Part shown: piece by piece, positions 1 to 5,420 of the stretch
How positions within the stretch are numbered: the first letter of the stretch is position 1
Layout of the letters: each line of letters begins with the position of its first letter
The notes under the pieces: model-generated
Told to the model about the DNA's origin: nothing
What the model saw: only the letters and a program-made list of their open reading frames with translations
The model's database searches: none
Made by a program: the position numbers and the translations under genes
DNA from: an uncultured Clostridia bacterium
GTDB lineage: Bacteria; Bacillota; Clostridia; Oscillospirales; CAG-272
Direction of reading: 5' to 3'
Length of the DNA stretch: 7,737 nucleotides
NCBI GenBank assembly: GCA_904502055.1
Contig: CAJGDZ010000081.1
Location: forward strand, 1-7,737

Positions 1-94
1 GGAACGTGCCTCCGGCGGCCAGCCTTTTGAAAAAGGCTGGGCGAAAACTTTTGCAGCATGGGTCTCTGCCAACTACACGTCATTTTAGACGGGA
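1..94 (+). repeat. Dispersed 94-bp hairpin repeat, copy 1
   Basis: This segment matches 7644-7737 in the same orientation over all 94 bases with two substitutions (positions 66 and 75). It holds a perfect 10-bp stem, 19-28 paired with 31-40, centred on CTTTTGAAAAAG (24-35). AAAACTTTTG follows at 45-54, and a small CGTC/GACG hairpin lies at 78-91. The window starts exactly at the shared sequence, so the true left boundary is unknown. There is no T-tract after the stem and no plausible gene inside. It is probably a REP/MITE-like intergenic element; its function is unknown. Confidence 0.85.
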
Positions 95-254
95 AGCCGC
101 CGCGGCGGCTTTCCGTCAGCGCAAGGTCGGCAATCCGACAAAGAGAGCTTGCTCTCTTTTCGGCTTGCAGACCTCGCGCGCCTGAGACCTTCTCACACGT
201 GAGAAGGTCTCAAAATGACTCGGATAACGGACTACACGTTGTTTTCGCGTTATC
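91..254. repeat. Cluster of perfect inverted repeats in non-coding DNA
   Basis: Four or more hairpins sit side by side. An 18-bp perfect palindrome (94-111) has arms AAGCCGCCG/CGGCGGCTT. GTCGG/CCGAC lies at 126-139. AAAGAGAGC/GCTCTCTTT (140-148 with 151-159) is enclosed by an outer GCAAG/CTTGC pairing (121-125 with 164-168). The strongest has a 14-bp stem, TGAGACCTTCTCAC at 183-196 paired with 199-212. A weaker GATAACG/CGTTATC pairing (223-229 with 248-254) follows. The 9-mer ACTACACGT occurs at 72-80 and again at 231-239. No protein is plausible here. This could be a structured RNA, a mosaic of repeat insertions, or protein-binding palindromes; the sequence does not decide. Confidence 0.7.
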
Positions 255-292
255 GTTCGGGCTCCGTATCAAGCGTAGCCGTTTTGCCTGTA

Positions 293-341
293 GGGGAAAG
301 TTTTGCGGAGCTTTTTCAAAAGAGACCGTTCTCCTTTACAG
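293..341 (-). repeat. Degenerate hairpin repeat, inverted copy
   Basis: Read on the minus strand, this stretch carries the elements seen in the other copies in the same order: CTGTAAAGGAGAACG (341-327), CTTTTGAAAAAG (322-311) and AAAACTTT (304-297). The stem flanking the core is largely lost, leaving only the 5-bp core pairing. It looks like a decayed member of the same family as the elements at 1-94, 5357-5420 and 7644-7737. A separate imperfect pairing, GGGGA..GTTTTG (293-305) with CAAAACTCCCC (343-353), is also possible. Confidence 0.55.
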
Positions 342-430
342 ACAAAACTCCCCGACAAACTTCAATTTATAAAGAAAACAACGAGCCAAAAACGCCCGAA
401 AAAATATTTTTAAAAAATTTTTCAAAAAAA
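342..430. other. A/T-rich upstream region of the sigma operon
   Basis: This non-coding stretch becomes strongly A/T-rich, with A- and T-runs at about 399-430 directly before the candidate ECF promoter. It could act as an UP-element-like or bent-DNA segment. No convincing sigma-A promoter was found in it. An in-frame ATG at 215 would extend the sigma factor upstream through the repeats, but that reading has no ribosome binding site and no family similarity. Confidence 0.35.
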
Positions 431-470
431 TGTGACCAAAGGCACAGGTCAAACGTTTACCATACGGAGG
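431..470 (+). promoter_or_regulatory. Candidate ECF-type promoter and RBS of the sigma operon
   Basis: TGTGACC (431-437) resembles the TGWAAC-type -35 boxes of ECF sigma factors. A 16-base spacer separates it from CGTTTA (454-459), which resembles ECF -10 elements (CGT core). Many ECF sigma genes autoregulate through such a promoter. The GGAGG at 466-470, 8 bases before the ATG at 479, fixes the start codon. If the promoter call is right, transcription would begin around 465-467, giving a very short leader with the RBS at its 5' end. That tight spacing is the main reason for caution. Confidence 0.4.
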
Positions 471-478
471 AATCAAAA

Positions 479-976
479 ATGGGATTTTCCCCCCAAGCTC
501 AAAATGCGCTTGAAACGACATACCGACGTTATGCAGATATGCTGTACCGAATCGCGCTTTCGCACACCGAGCGGCGCGAGGATGCCGAGGACGCCGTACA
601 CGACGTTTTCATAAGGTACCTCGAGAACGCTCCCATCTTCGCGGACGAGAGTCACGAGGAGGCGTGGTTTGTCCGCGTAACGATCAACCGAAGTCTTGAC
701 ATCGTTCGTGCCAGAGGCAGGCGAAGCTTTGCTGAGCTTGACGAAAACACGGACAAGCCCGACACCGACGAGGCGGGGGCGAGTGACATTCTTCGGGCGG
801 TGAACGGTCTGCCGCCGAAATACAAAAGCGTGATCCTGCTCCACTGCCTGGAGGGCAAAACGGTGGAGAGCACAGCGATGGCGCTGGGTCTTTCGGTATC
901 TGCAGTCAAGATGCGCCTTATGCGCGGCAGAGAGATGCTGAGAGCTAAGATGGAGTCCGAAGGGAGGGCGTTTTAA
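479..976 (+). CDS. ECF-type RNA polymerase sigma factor (sigma-70 family)
   Basis: This 165-residue protein has the usual length and layout of an extracytoplasmic-function sigma factor. Region 2 spans about residues 13-80, including DAEDAVHDVFIRYLE (35-49) and the promoter-melting/-10 recognition stretch EEAWFVRVTINRSLDIVRAR. An acidic linker covers about 85-102. Region 4 spans about 103-157, with LPPKYKSVILLHCLEG followed by a helix-turn-helix that ends SVSAVKMRLMRGREML (139-154). Such proteins direct RNA polymerase to a small regulon, usually including their own operon, and are held inactive by a co-encoded membrane anti-sigma factor. The start at 479 is chosen for its GGAGG at 8 bases. The stop codon directly abuts the next gene's ATG, so the two are probably translated together. 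The ECF subgroup cannot be set from sequence alone. Confidence 0.93.
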   Translation: MGFSPQAQNALETTYRRYADMLYRIALSHTERREDAEDAVHDVFIRYLENAPIFADESHEEAWFVRVTINRSLDIVRARGRRSFAELDENTDKPDTDEAGASDILRAVNGLPPKYKSVILLHCLEGKTVESTAMALGLSVSAVKMRLMRGREMLRAKMESEGRAF

Positions 977-1489
977 ATGTTTGATTCCAAGGACATTGAG
1001 AAGTATCGCAGCGTAAAAGCCCCCGATGGGCTTTTCGAGAGGATCGCCAAGGAGGCGAGTGAGCCGAAAAAGACGGCGCGCGTAATCGGAAGAAATGCGT
1101 TCGTCCGTGCCGCGTCAGCGGTGGCCGCTTGCTTTTTGATGGTGATGACCGTGACCTTTTTGCTGAGGGATATGCCGGGTGACCTCTACATTTCCGTGGA
1201 GGGCGAGGCGCTGAGCGCCGAGACCGGAATGTCCGTGAACGCGCCGGCCCTGCTCAGCCGAAGCTCAGAGGAGCCGATGGGCATCCGCTTCGAGCCGATG
1301 GGTGAGGGTGAGATCACCATCACCGTGGAGGGCGGCGAGCTGTGGCGCTTTGACGGCGAGGCTACGCTTTGCGAGCTTCCTTACGTTACCGAGAGCGGCA
1401 GTACGCTCTACTGGGTCGCAACCGAGCCCGAGTCGCGCATGACGCTTGAGGCCGACGGCGAGCGTGTGACCTACCGAACCGCGGGCTAA
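977..1489 (+). CDS. Single-pass membrane protein, probable anti-sigma factor
   Basis: This 170-residue protein starts on the base after the sigma factor's stop, with AGGGAGG (961-967) inside the upstream gene as its RBS. About 40 cytoplasmic residues, rich in charge (DIEKYRSVKAPDGLFERIAKEA), precede one membrane helix at about residues 41-63. An extracytoplasmic part of about 105 residues follows; it looks beta-rich, with alternating hydrophobic/polar strands such as GEITITVEGGELWRF. Topology and position are those of an anti-sigma factor that holds the ECF factor at the membrane. No zinc-binding HxxxCxxC (ZAS) motif is present, and the outer domain is not one I recognise. The role therefore rests mainly on the neighbourhood. 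A 9-bp hairpin overlaps its stop codon. Confidence 0.7.
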   Translation: MFDSKDIEKYRSVKAPDGLFERIAKEASEPKKTARVIGRNAFVRAASAVAACFLMVMTVTFLLRDMPGDLYISVEGEALSAETGMSVNAPALLSRSSEEPMGIRFEPMGEGEITITVEGGELWRFDGEATLCELPYVTESGSTLYWVATEPESRMTLEADGERVTYRTAG

Positions 1490-1499
1490 ACCGCGGTTC
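1476..1499 (+). promoter_or_regulatory. Hairpin across the stop codon of the anti-sigma gene
   Basis: GAACCGCGG (1476-1484) and CCGCGGTTC (1491-1499) form a perfect 9-bp GC-rich stem with a 6-base loop that contains the TAA stop (1487-1489). A C/A-rich sequence follows rather than a T-tract, so it is not a canonical intrinsic terminator. It could trim expression between the regulatory pair and the lipoprotein, for example as a processing or 3'-end stabilising hairpin. Confidence 0.5.
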
Positions 1500-1544
1500 C
1501 CCAAAACCGAAAACAATTAAAAAACATATTTAAGGAGAAAAACA

Positions 1545-2519
1545 ATGAAAAAGATTCTTGCACTTGCACTTTCCGTGCTGATGATCCTGGCGCTTGTCGC
1601 CTGCGGCCAGCCGGCTGACACGACCGCCGAGGCTCCCGAGTCCACCCCCGAGACGCCCGTCGTTCCCGAGACGCCCGAAACCCCCGACAACGTGATCGCT
1701 CCCGAGATCGAGGACGGCACCTGGGGTGCTGCTTTCTGGGCTGAGTTCCAGAACGCCGTCGCCGTAGAGGGCGCAACGACCGAGAGCATCATCAACGCGC
1801 TTTACGCTTCCGACGCCGGCAAGGGCGTTAACAACGCCATGGTATCTCCCGTTATGGAGGGCTACCTTCCCGGCTTCTCGGCCGACATCACCGGCTTCAA
1901 GAGCGGTGCTACGCTGGCTTCCATGATGATGGGCGTTCCGTTTGCCGCTTACGTTTTCGAGCTTGAGGCAGACGCCAATATGCGTCAGTTCGTAAAGCTT
2001 CTGAAGGACAACAGCGATCCCGCTTGGAACATCTGCACCACCGCAGAGATGACCACCATCGGCGCGGTTGACAACTTCGCACTTCTCGTTCACTCCGACA
2101 TCGAGCTTCCTGCCATTTCCGGCGGTGCGGCTTCCGTGATCGAGCCTCAGCTTGCCGACGGATCGAAGGCTGCCGCTGTTTGGAGCGACTTCCTTATGTA
2201 TATGGATATCAACGGCTCGTTCTCGCTGGCATCCGACGTGGCAGATTATCTCGTGGCAAATGAGGCGTTTGGCGCTTCCGCTTCCGTTGAGATTCTCGAG
2301 GAGATGACCGAGATCGAGGGCTTTGCCTGGTCGATCGAGGCATACCTCAACGGCGCACTTGTTGAGGGTGACGGCCTTTCGGCTTATATCTTCCAGCTGG
2401 AGCCCGGCATGATGGCTGACGCCTGGGGCGACTACAACCTGGGCATGAACGCTCCCGAGGGTGCCAATGCCGTTTGGGGTGCTCACGGTCTTACGCTGAT
2501 CCTTATCATCGAGGCGTAA
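1545..2519 (+). CDS. Lipoprotein with internally duplicated domain, unknown function
   Basis: The 324-residue product begins with a lipoprotein signal peptide: MKK, a hydrophobic core, and lipobox LVAC with Cys20 as the lipid-modified residue. A low-complexity Pro/Thr/Glu linker (about 21-57) acts as a wall-spanning tether. Two similar halves follow, about 60-187 and 206-324. Matching anchors are W65/W213, F68/F216, G110-F111/G259-F260, I115/I264, G121-A122/G270-A271 and AYVFELE (135-141)/AYIFQLE (280-286). AAGGAG (1532-1537) lies 7 bases before the ATG. The gene sits 55 bases after the anti-sigma gene on the same strand, so it may belong to that operon or regulon. It could be a sensor or effector on the outer membrane face. 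I do not recognise an enzymatic motif or a named family. Confidence 0.88.
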   Translation: MKKILALALSVLMILALVACGQPADTTAEAPESTPETPVVPETPETPDNVIAPEIEDGTWGAAFWAEFQNAVAVEGATTESIINALYASDAGKGVNNAMVSPVMEGYLPGFSADITGFKSGATLASMMMGVPFAAYVFELEADANMRQFVKLLKDNSDPAWNICTTAEMTTIGAVDNFALLVHSDIELPAISGGAASVIEPQLADGSKAAAVWSDFLMYMDINGSFSLASDVADYLVANEAFGASASVEILEEMTEIEGFAWSIEAYLNGALVEGDGLSAYIFQLEPGMMADAWGDYNLGMNAPEGANAVWGAHGLTLILIIEA

Positions 2520-2553
2520 GCCTCACGGGATTTGTCCCACATAAATTCATAGG

Positions 2554-2596
2554 TGGTTATGGCGGGGCAGGGCTTAGCCTTGTCTCGCCATAGCTG
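2554..2596 (+). promoter_or_regulatory. Long intergenic hairpin before the acyltransferase gene
   Basis: Bases 2556-2573 pair with 2577-2594 without a mismatch if four G-U pairs are allowed, around a three-base TTA loop. Two more G-U pairs could extend the stem to 2554/2596. No T-tract follows, so it is not an ordinary terminator. It lies 14 bases before the RBS of the MBOAT gene, in a 105-base gap. It could set the ratio of upstream to downstream expression through RNase processing or partial termination. As RNA it should be very stable. Confidence 0.65.
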
Positions 2597-2609
2597 TAGT
2601 TACTTGGAT

Positions 2610-2616
2610 AAGGAGG
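2610..2616 (+). promoter_or_regulatory. RBS that sets the GTG start of the MBOAT gene
   Basis: AAGGAGG here is a full-strength Shine-Dalgarno sequence 8 bases before the GTG at 2625. It supports GTG as the start over the in-frame ATG at 2553, which has no RBS and would place the long hairpin inside the coding region. Confidence 0.85.
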
Positions 2617-2624
2617 AATTTCGC

Positions 2625-4073
2625 GTGCTTTTTTCAAGCATTCCCTTTCTTTACTATTTCCTGCCTGCCGTCCTTTTTCTGTATTTCCTGGCGCCCTTTA
2701 AGCTTAAGATCTTCAGCAAAAAGACGGGAGAGCCGGTCTACTTTGAGGTCAAAAACTTCATTCTGCTGATTGCCAGCCTGTTTTTCTATGCGTACGGTGA
2801 GCCGACCTACTCGCTTCTGATGGTGGCTACCACGCTTTCGAGCTACATCCACGGACTTCTTATTGATAAGTTCCGCGGCAAGGTGTGGGCTAAGGTCTTT
2901 CTTTGCACCAGCGTGATCTCCAGCCTGGCGGCGCTCGGCTTCTTCAAGTATGCGGACTTTTTTGTGTCCAACATCAACGGCATTTTTGGGGCTAACCTCA
3001 ATTTGCTTCGCCTGGCGTTGCCGATCGGCATCAGCTTTTACACCTTCCAGACGCTCAGCTACACCGTTGACGTCTACCGCGGCGATGCCAAGGTGCAGAA
3101 AAGCTTTATTCGTCTGGCCACCTACGTGGCGCTCTTCCCGCAGCTGATCGCGGGTCCCATCGTCCGTTATACCACGGTCGAGGAGGATCTCTCGGAGCGC
3201 AAGCACACCTTCGAGAACTTCGGAACGGGCGTTACGCGCCTGATCGTCGGTCTTGGCAAGAAGGTGCTGATCGCCGATAGCTTCGGTGCGCTTGCGCGCA
3301 CGCTGATGGCGTCCGACGAGCAATCGGTCGTCGGCTACTGGGTCTACGCCGTTGCCATCTCGCTTCAGCTGTACTTTGACTTCTCGGGCTACTCCGATAT
3401 GGCCATCGGTATGGGTCGTATGTTCGGCTTCCGCTTTCTTGAGAACTTTAACTATCCCTTTATTTCCAAGAGTGCGGCGGAGTTCTGGCGCAGATGGCAT
3501 ATGTCGCTGGGCTCGTGGTTCCGCGACTATCTGTATATCCCGCTTGGCGGAAACCGCGTGTCGGTTCCGCGCTGGGTGCTCAACACCCTGATCGTTTGGT
3601 TTGCCACCGGCTTCTGGCACGGCGCAGACTGGACGTTTATTATCTGGGGTCTTTACTTTGCGCTCTTCCTGATGCTGGAGAAGTTCTTTCTCAAAAAGTT
3701 CTTCGATAAGCTTCCCGCGGTATTCTCGCACATCTATCTGCTGTTTATCGTGCTGGTAAGCTTTGTGATCTTCAGCGGAAACGGTATGGCGGGTGCGATG
3801 CACGACGTGGGCGCGCTGTTCGGCGCGGGCGGTCTGCCTCTCTTTACGGGGGAGACCGGCTACTATATTCTCAGCTACTCGCTGGTACTTCTGGTGGGTA
3901 TCGTGGGTGCGACGCCGCTTGTCAAGACCGCGGTGCTTAAGATCAAGGAGACCTCCCTTGGCGGCAAGGTCTTGAACGTGCTTGAGCCCCTTTTCGTCCT
4001 TGCGATCCTTGTGACCGTAACGGCGTACTTTGTGGACGGCTCGTTCAGCCCCTTCCTGTATTTCAGATTCTAA
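2625..4073 (+). CDS. MBOAT-family membrane-bound O-acyltransferase (AlgI-like)
   Basis: This 482-residue polytopic membrane protein belongs to the AlgI/DltB-type branch of the MBOAT family. The N-terminus (MLFSSIPFLYYFLP) is typical of the family. Conserved stretches include LPIGISFYTFQTLSYTVDVYRG (132-153), FPQLIAGPIVRY (171-182), FDFSGYSDMAIGMGRMFGF (251-269), EFWRRWHMSLGSWFRDYLYI (286-305) and TGFWHGADWTFIIWG (328-342). His332 corresponds to the invariant MBOAT active-site histidine, and His292 lies in the conserved RRWH element. Such proteins pass an acyl group, usually acetyl, across the membrane for transfer to exopolysaccharide, teichoic acid or peptidoglycan. The start is GTG, about 24 codons inside the longest reading frame. 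The next gene follows after 15 bases and encodes the usual partner. The glycan substrate cannot be read from sequence. Confidence 0.93.
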   Translation: MLFSSIPFLYYFLPAVLFLYFLAPFKLKIFSKKTGEPVYFEVKNFILLIASLFFYAYGEPTYSLLMVATTLSSYIHGLLIDKFRGKVWAKVFLCTSVISSLAALGFFKYADFFVSNINGIFGANLNLLRLALPIGISFYTFQTLSYTVDVYRGDAKVQKSFIRLATYVALFPQLIAGPIVRYTTVEEDLSERKHTFENFGTGVTRLIVGLGKKVLIADSFGALARTLMASDEQSVVGYWVYAVAISLQLYFDFSGYSDMAIGMGRMFGFRFLENFNYPFISKSAAEFWRRWHMSLGSWFRDYLYIPLGGNRVSVPRWVLNTLIVWFATGFWHGADWTFIIWGLYFALFLMLEKFFLKKFFDKLPAVFSHIYLLFIVLVSFVIFSGNGMAGAMHDVGALFGAGGLPLFTGETGYYILSYSLVLLVGIVGATPLVKTAVLKIKETSLGGKVLNVLEPLFVLAILVTVTAYFVDGSFSPFLYFRF

Positions 4074-4088
4074 AAGGAGGAATTTACG

Positions 4089-5252
4089 ATGCAAAACAAA
4101 ACCAAAAATATTCTTGTCACCGTGCTTTTCTCCCTGTTTATCGCCTTTTTTACGGTGATGAGCATATATTCGGGCTTTTTGAATCCCCAAAAAACGTCCG
4201 AAGCCGAGCGACGTCCCCTGGCGCAGTTCCCGAGCGATCTTTCGTGGGAGGCCATTAAGGACAAGACTGCCATTGACGGCTTTGAGGACTTTGTGGTCGA
4301 CCAGTTTCCCTTCCGCGAGTTCTTCCGCTCCATCAAGGCGCGCTTCCAAATGAACGTGCTGGGCCTGAAGGAAAACAACGGCCTTGCGGTGGAGGACGGC
4401 TATATCGTGAAGGTGGAGAGCACCTTCAACGACAAGTTTGTCTCGGATTCGATCGACATTCTCTCGCACATCTACGATCAGTACTTCAAGAATGGCAAGG
4501 GCAACGCCTTTGTTTCCATCATTCCCGACAAAAATTATTACTTCTCGAAGGATTACGGCTACGCCAGCCCCGATTACGGCAAGCTGGTGGCCGACGTGAG
4601 AGCGGCGCTTGCGGGCACGCAGTATATCGATCTTTTCGATTCGCTGGAGCTGGAGGACTACTACAAGACCGACACGCACTGGAATCAGCCCGAGATCCTC
4701 GGGGCGCTGGAAAAGCTGGCCATCGGTCTTGGCGTTTCCGACTATCTGTCGGGCGAGTATGAGACGGTCACCATTGACGGCGACTTCCACGGCGTTTACC
4801 ACGGACAGAGCGCGCTGAATCCGAAGCCCGACAAGATCTCGTACCTGACCAACGCGTCCATCGCGGGCACCAAGCTTTACAACTACGGTCAGAAGCTCGA
4901 GGAGGTTCCGATGTATAACCTGGACCTCTTTGACGGCGAGGACGGCTACAACGTCTTCCTTTCGGGCGCGGCGGGCAACCCCGTGATGCGTATCGTCAAC
5001 AACAAGTGTCAGAATAAGAGCACGCTGATCGTGTTCCGCGATTCCTTCGGCTCAAGCATTCTTCCGCTTTTGTCCGAGGCGTATCAGACCATCTACGTCA
5101 TCGACATCCGCTCGATCGACTACAACATCATCCCCGGCTGGAACGGACTTTACGAGGTCATTCCAAAGAGGGTGTTTGAGGAGGCCGACGTGCTCTTCCT
5201 TTACAGCACGCTGATCTTCAACAGCAACTCCTTCAAGCCGCTGGCAAAATAA
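4089..5252 (+). CDS. AlgX/AlgJ-like (DHHW-type) membrane-anchored O-acetylation protein
   Basis: This 387-residue protein has an N-terminal membrane helix (about 8-30, an uncleaved anchor) and a large extracytoplasmic domain. Family landmarks are ERRPLAQFP (40-48), FVVDQFPFREFFR (68-80), DTHWN (195-199, the DxHW element) and FRDSFGSS (316-323). In SGNH-like acetyltransferases of the AlgX/AlgJ/WssI kind, the Asp-His of DxHW and the Ser of the RDSF-type block form the catalytic triad. Here these would be Asp195, His197 and Ser319. The protein would take the acyl group exported by the MBOAT protein and place it on a glycan outside the cell. AAAAGGAGG (4072-4080) overlaps the end of the upstream gene and lies 8 bases before the ATG, so the two genes are clearly co-transcribed. 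It could be labelled DHHW protein or AlgX-like hydrolase; the acceptor is unknown. Confidence 0.88.
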   Translation: MQNKTKNILVTVLFSLFIAFFTVMSIYSGFLNPQKTSEAERRPLAQFPSDLSWEAIKDKTAIDGFEDFVVDQFPFREFFRSIKARFQMNVLGLKENNGLAVEDGYIVKVESTFNDKFVSDSIDILSHIYDQYFKNGKGNAFVSIIPDKNYYFSKDYGYASPDYGKLVADVRAALAGTQYIDLFDSLELEDYYKTDTHWNQPEILGALEKLAIGLGVSDYLSGEYETVTIDGDFHGVYHGQSALNPKPDKISYLTNASIAGTKLYNYGQKLEEVPMYNLDLFDGEDGYNVFLSGAAGNPVMRIVNNKCQNKSTLIVFRDSFGSSILPLLSEAYQTIYVIDIRSIDYNIIPGWNGLYEVIPKRVFEEADVLFLYSTLIFNSNSFKPLAK

Positions 5253-5256
5253 AAAC

Positions 5257-5287
5257 AAAAACGGAGTCCAAACGGACTCCGTTTTTT
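5257..5287 (+). terminator. Strong bidirectional intrinsic terminator
   Basis: ACGGAGTCC (5261-5269) and GGACTCCGT (5274-5282) form a perfect 9-bp stem with an AAAC loop, followed by a run of six T (5282-5287). A-runs before the stem extend the pairing and supply a T-tract on the other strand. It can therefore end the acyltransferase operon from the left and the convergent melA transcript from the right. Confidence 0.92.
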
Positions 5288-5356
5288 GTGTATGACGTGA
5301 AAACCCTTTCTCGATATTGCTTTTGCAGACTTTATTGTGTGAAAAAGTTTCTTTTT

Positions 5357-5420
5357 CCCAAAAAGTTTTGAGGGGCTTGGGGGACTTTTTCAAAAGTCCC
5401 CCAAACGTTTCTCCTTACAG
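5357..5420 (-). repeat. Dispersed hairpin repeat, inverted copy with 13-bp stem
   Basis: On the minus strand this contains CTGTAAGGAGAAACG (5420-5406), then a perfect 13-bp stem (5404-5392 with 5389-5377) centred on CTTTTGAAAAAG, then AAAACTTTTTGGG (5369-5357). The order matches the other three copies, but the stem bases differ and remain self-complementary. No T-tract directly follows the stem, so it is a poor terminator in itself. The repeat edge includes the melA stop codon. TTCACGTCAT, also found in the terminal repeat copy, occurs further on (5300-5291, minus), so the element may be longer than marked. Confidence 0.7.

Noticed and set aside
91..254. CRISPR array or tRNA cluster in the palindrome region
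   Set aside because: The hairpins differ from each other with no regularly spaced identical repeats, and none folds with tRNA-type arms or a TTCGA loop.
58..372. Small 104-codon open frame over the first repeat
   Set aside because: It crosses the 94-bp repeat and all the palindromes, has no RBS and no recognisable protein features; the similar frame at the right edge is likewise a repeat translation.
215..478. N-terminal extension of the sigma factor from an ATG at 215
   Set aside because: It would translate the palindrome and repeat region, has no RBS, and would add 88 residues foreign to ECF sigma factors. The ATG at 479 has a good RBS and a normal N-terminus.
2553..2624. Earlier ATG start for the MBOAT protein
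   Set aside because: The 24 extra residues are unlike MBOAT N-termini, would be encoded by the long hairpin, and the ATG lacks an RBS. The GTG at 2625 has a perfect one.
2520..2624. Riboswitch or intrinsic terminator before the MBOAT gene
   Set aside because: There is only one long hairpin and a weak 4-bp one (2527-2538), with no T-tract and no known aptamer core.
2634..4802. Long minus-strand open frame (722 codons) opposite the MBOAT and AlgX-like genes
   Set aside because: It runs antisense across two well-recognised genes and their gap. Its translation is highly charged with no known domain, and the openness follows from the codon bias of the plus-strand genes.
5377..5404. Intrinsic terminator for melA formed by the 13-bp stem
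   Set aside because: On the minus strand GCCCCTC follows the stem instead of a T-run; the hairpin at 5257-5287 has a proper T-tract in that direction and is the better terminator.
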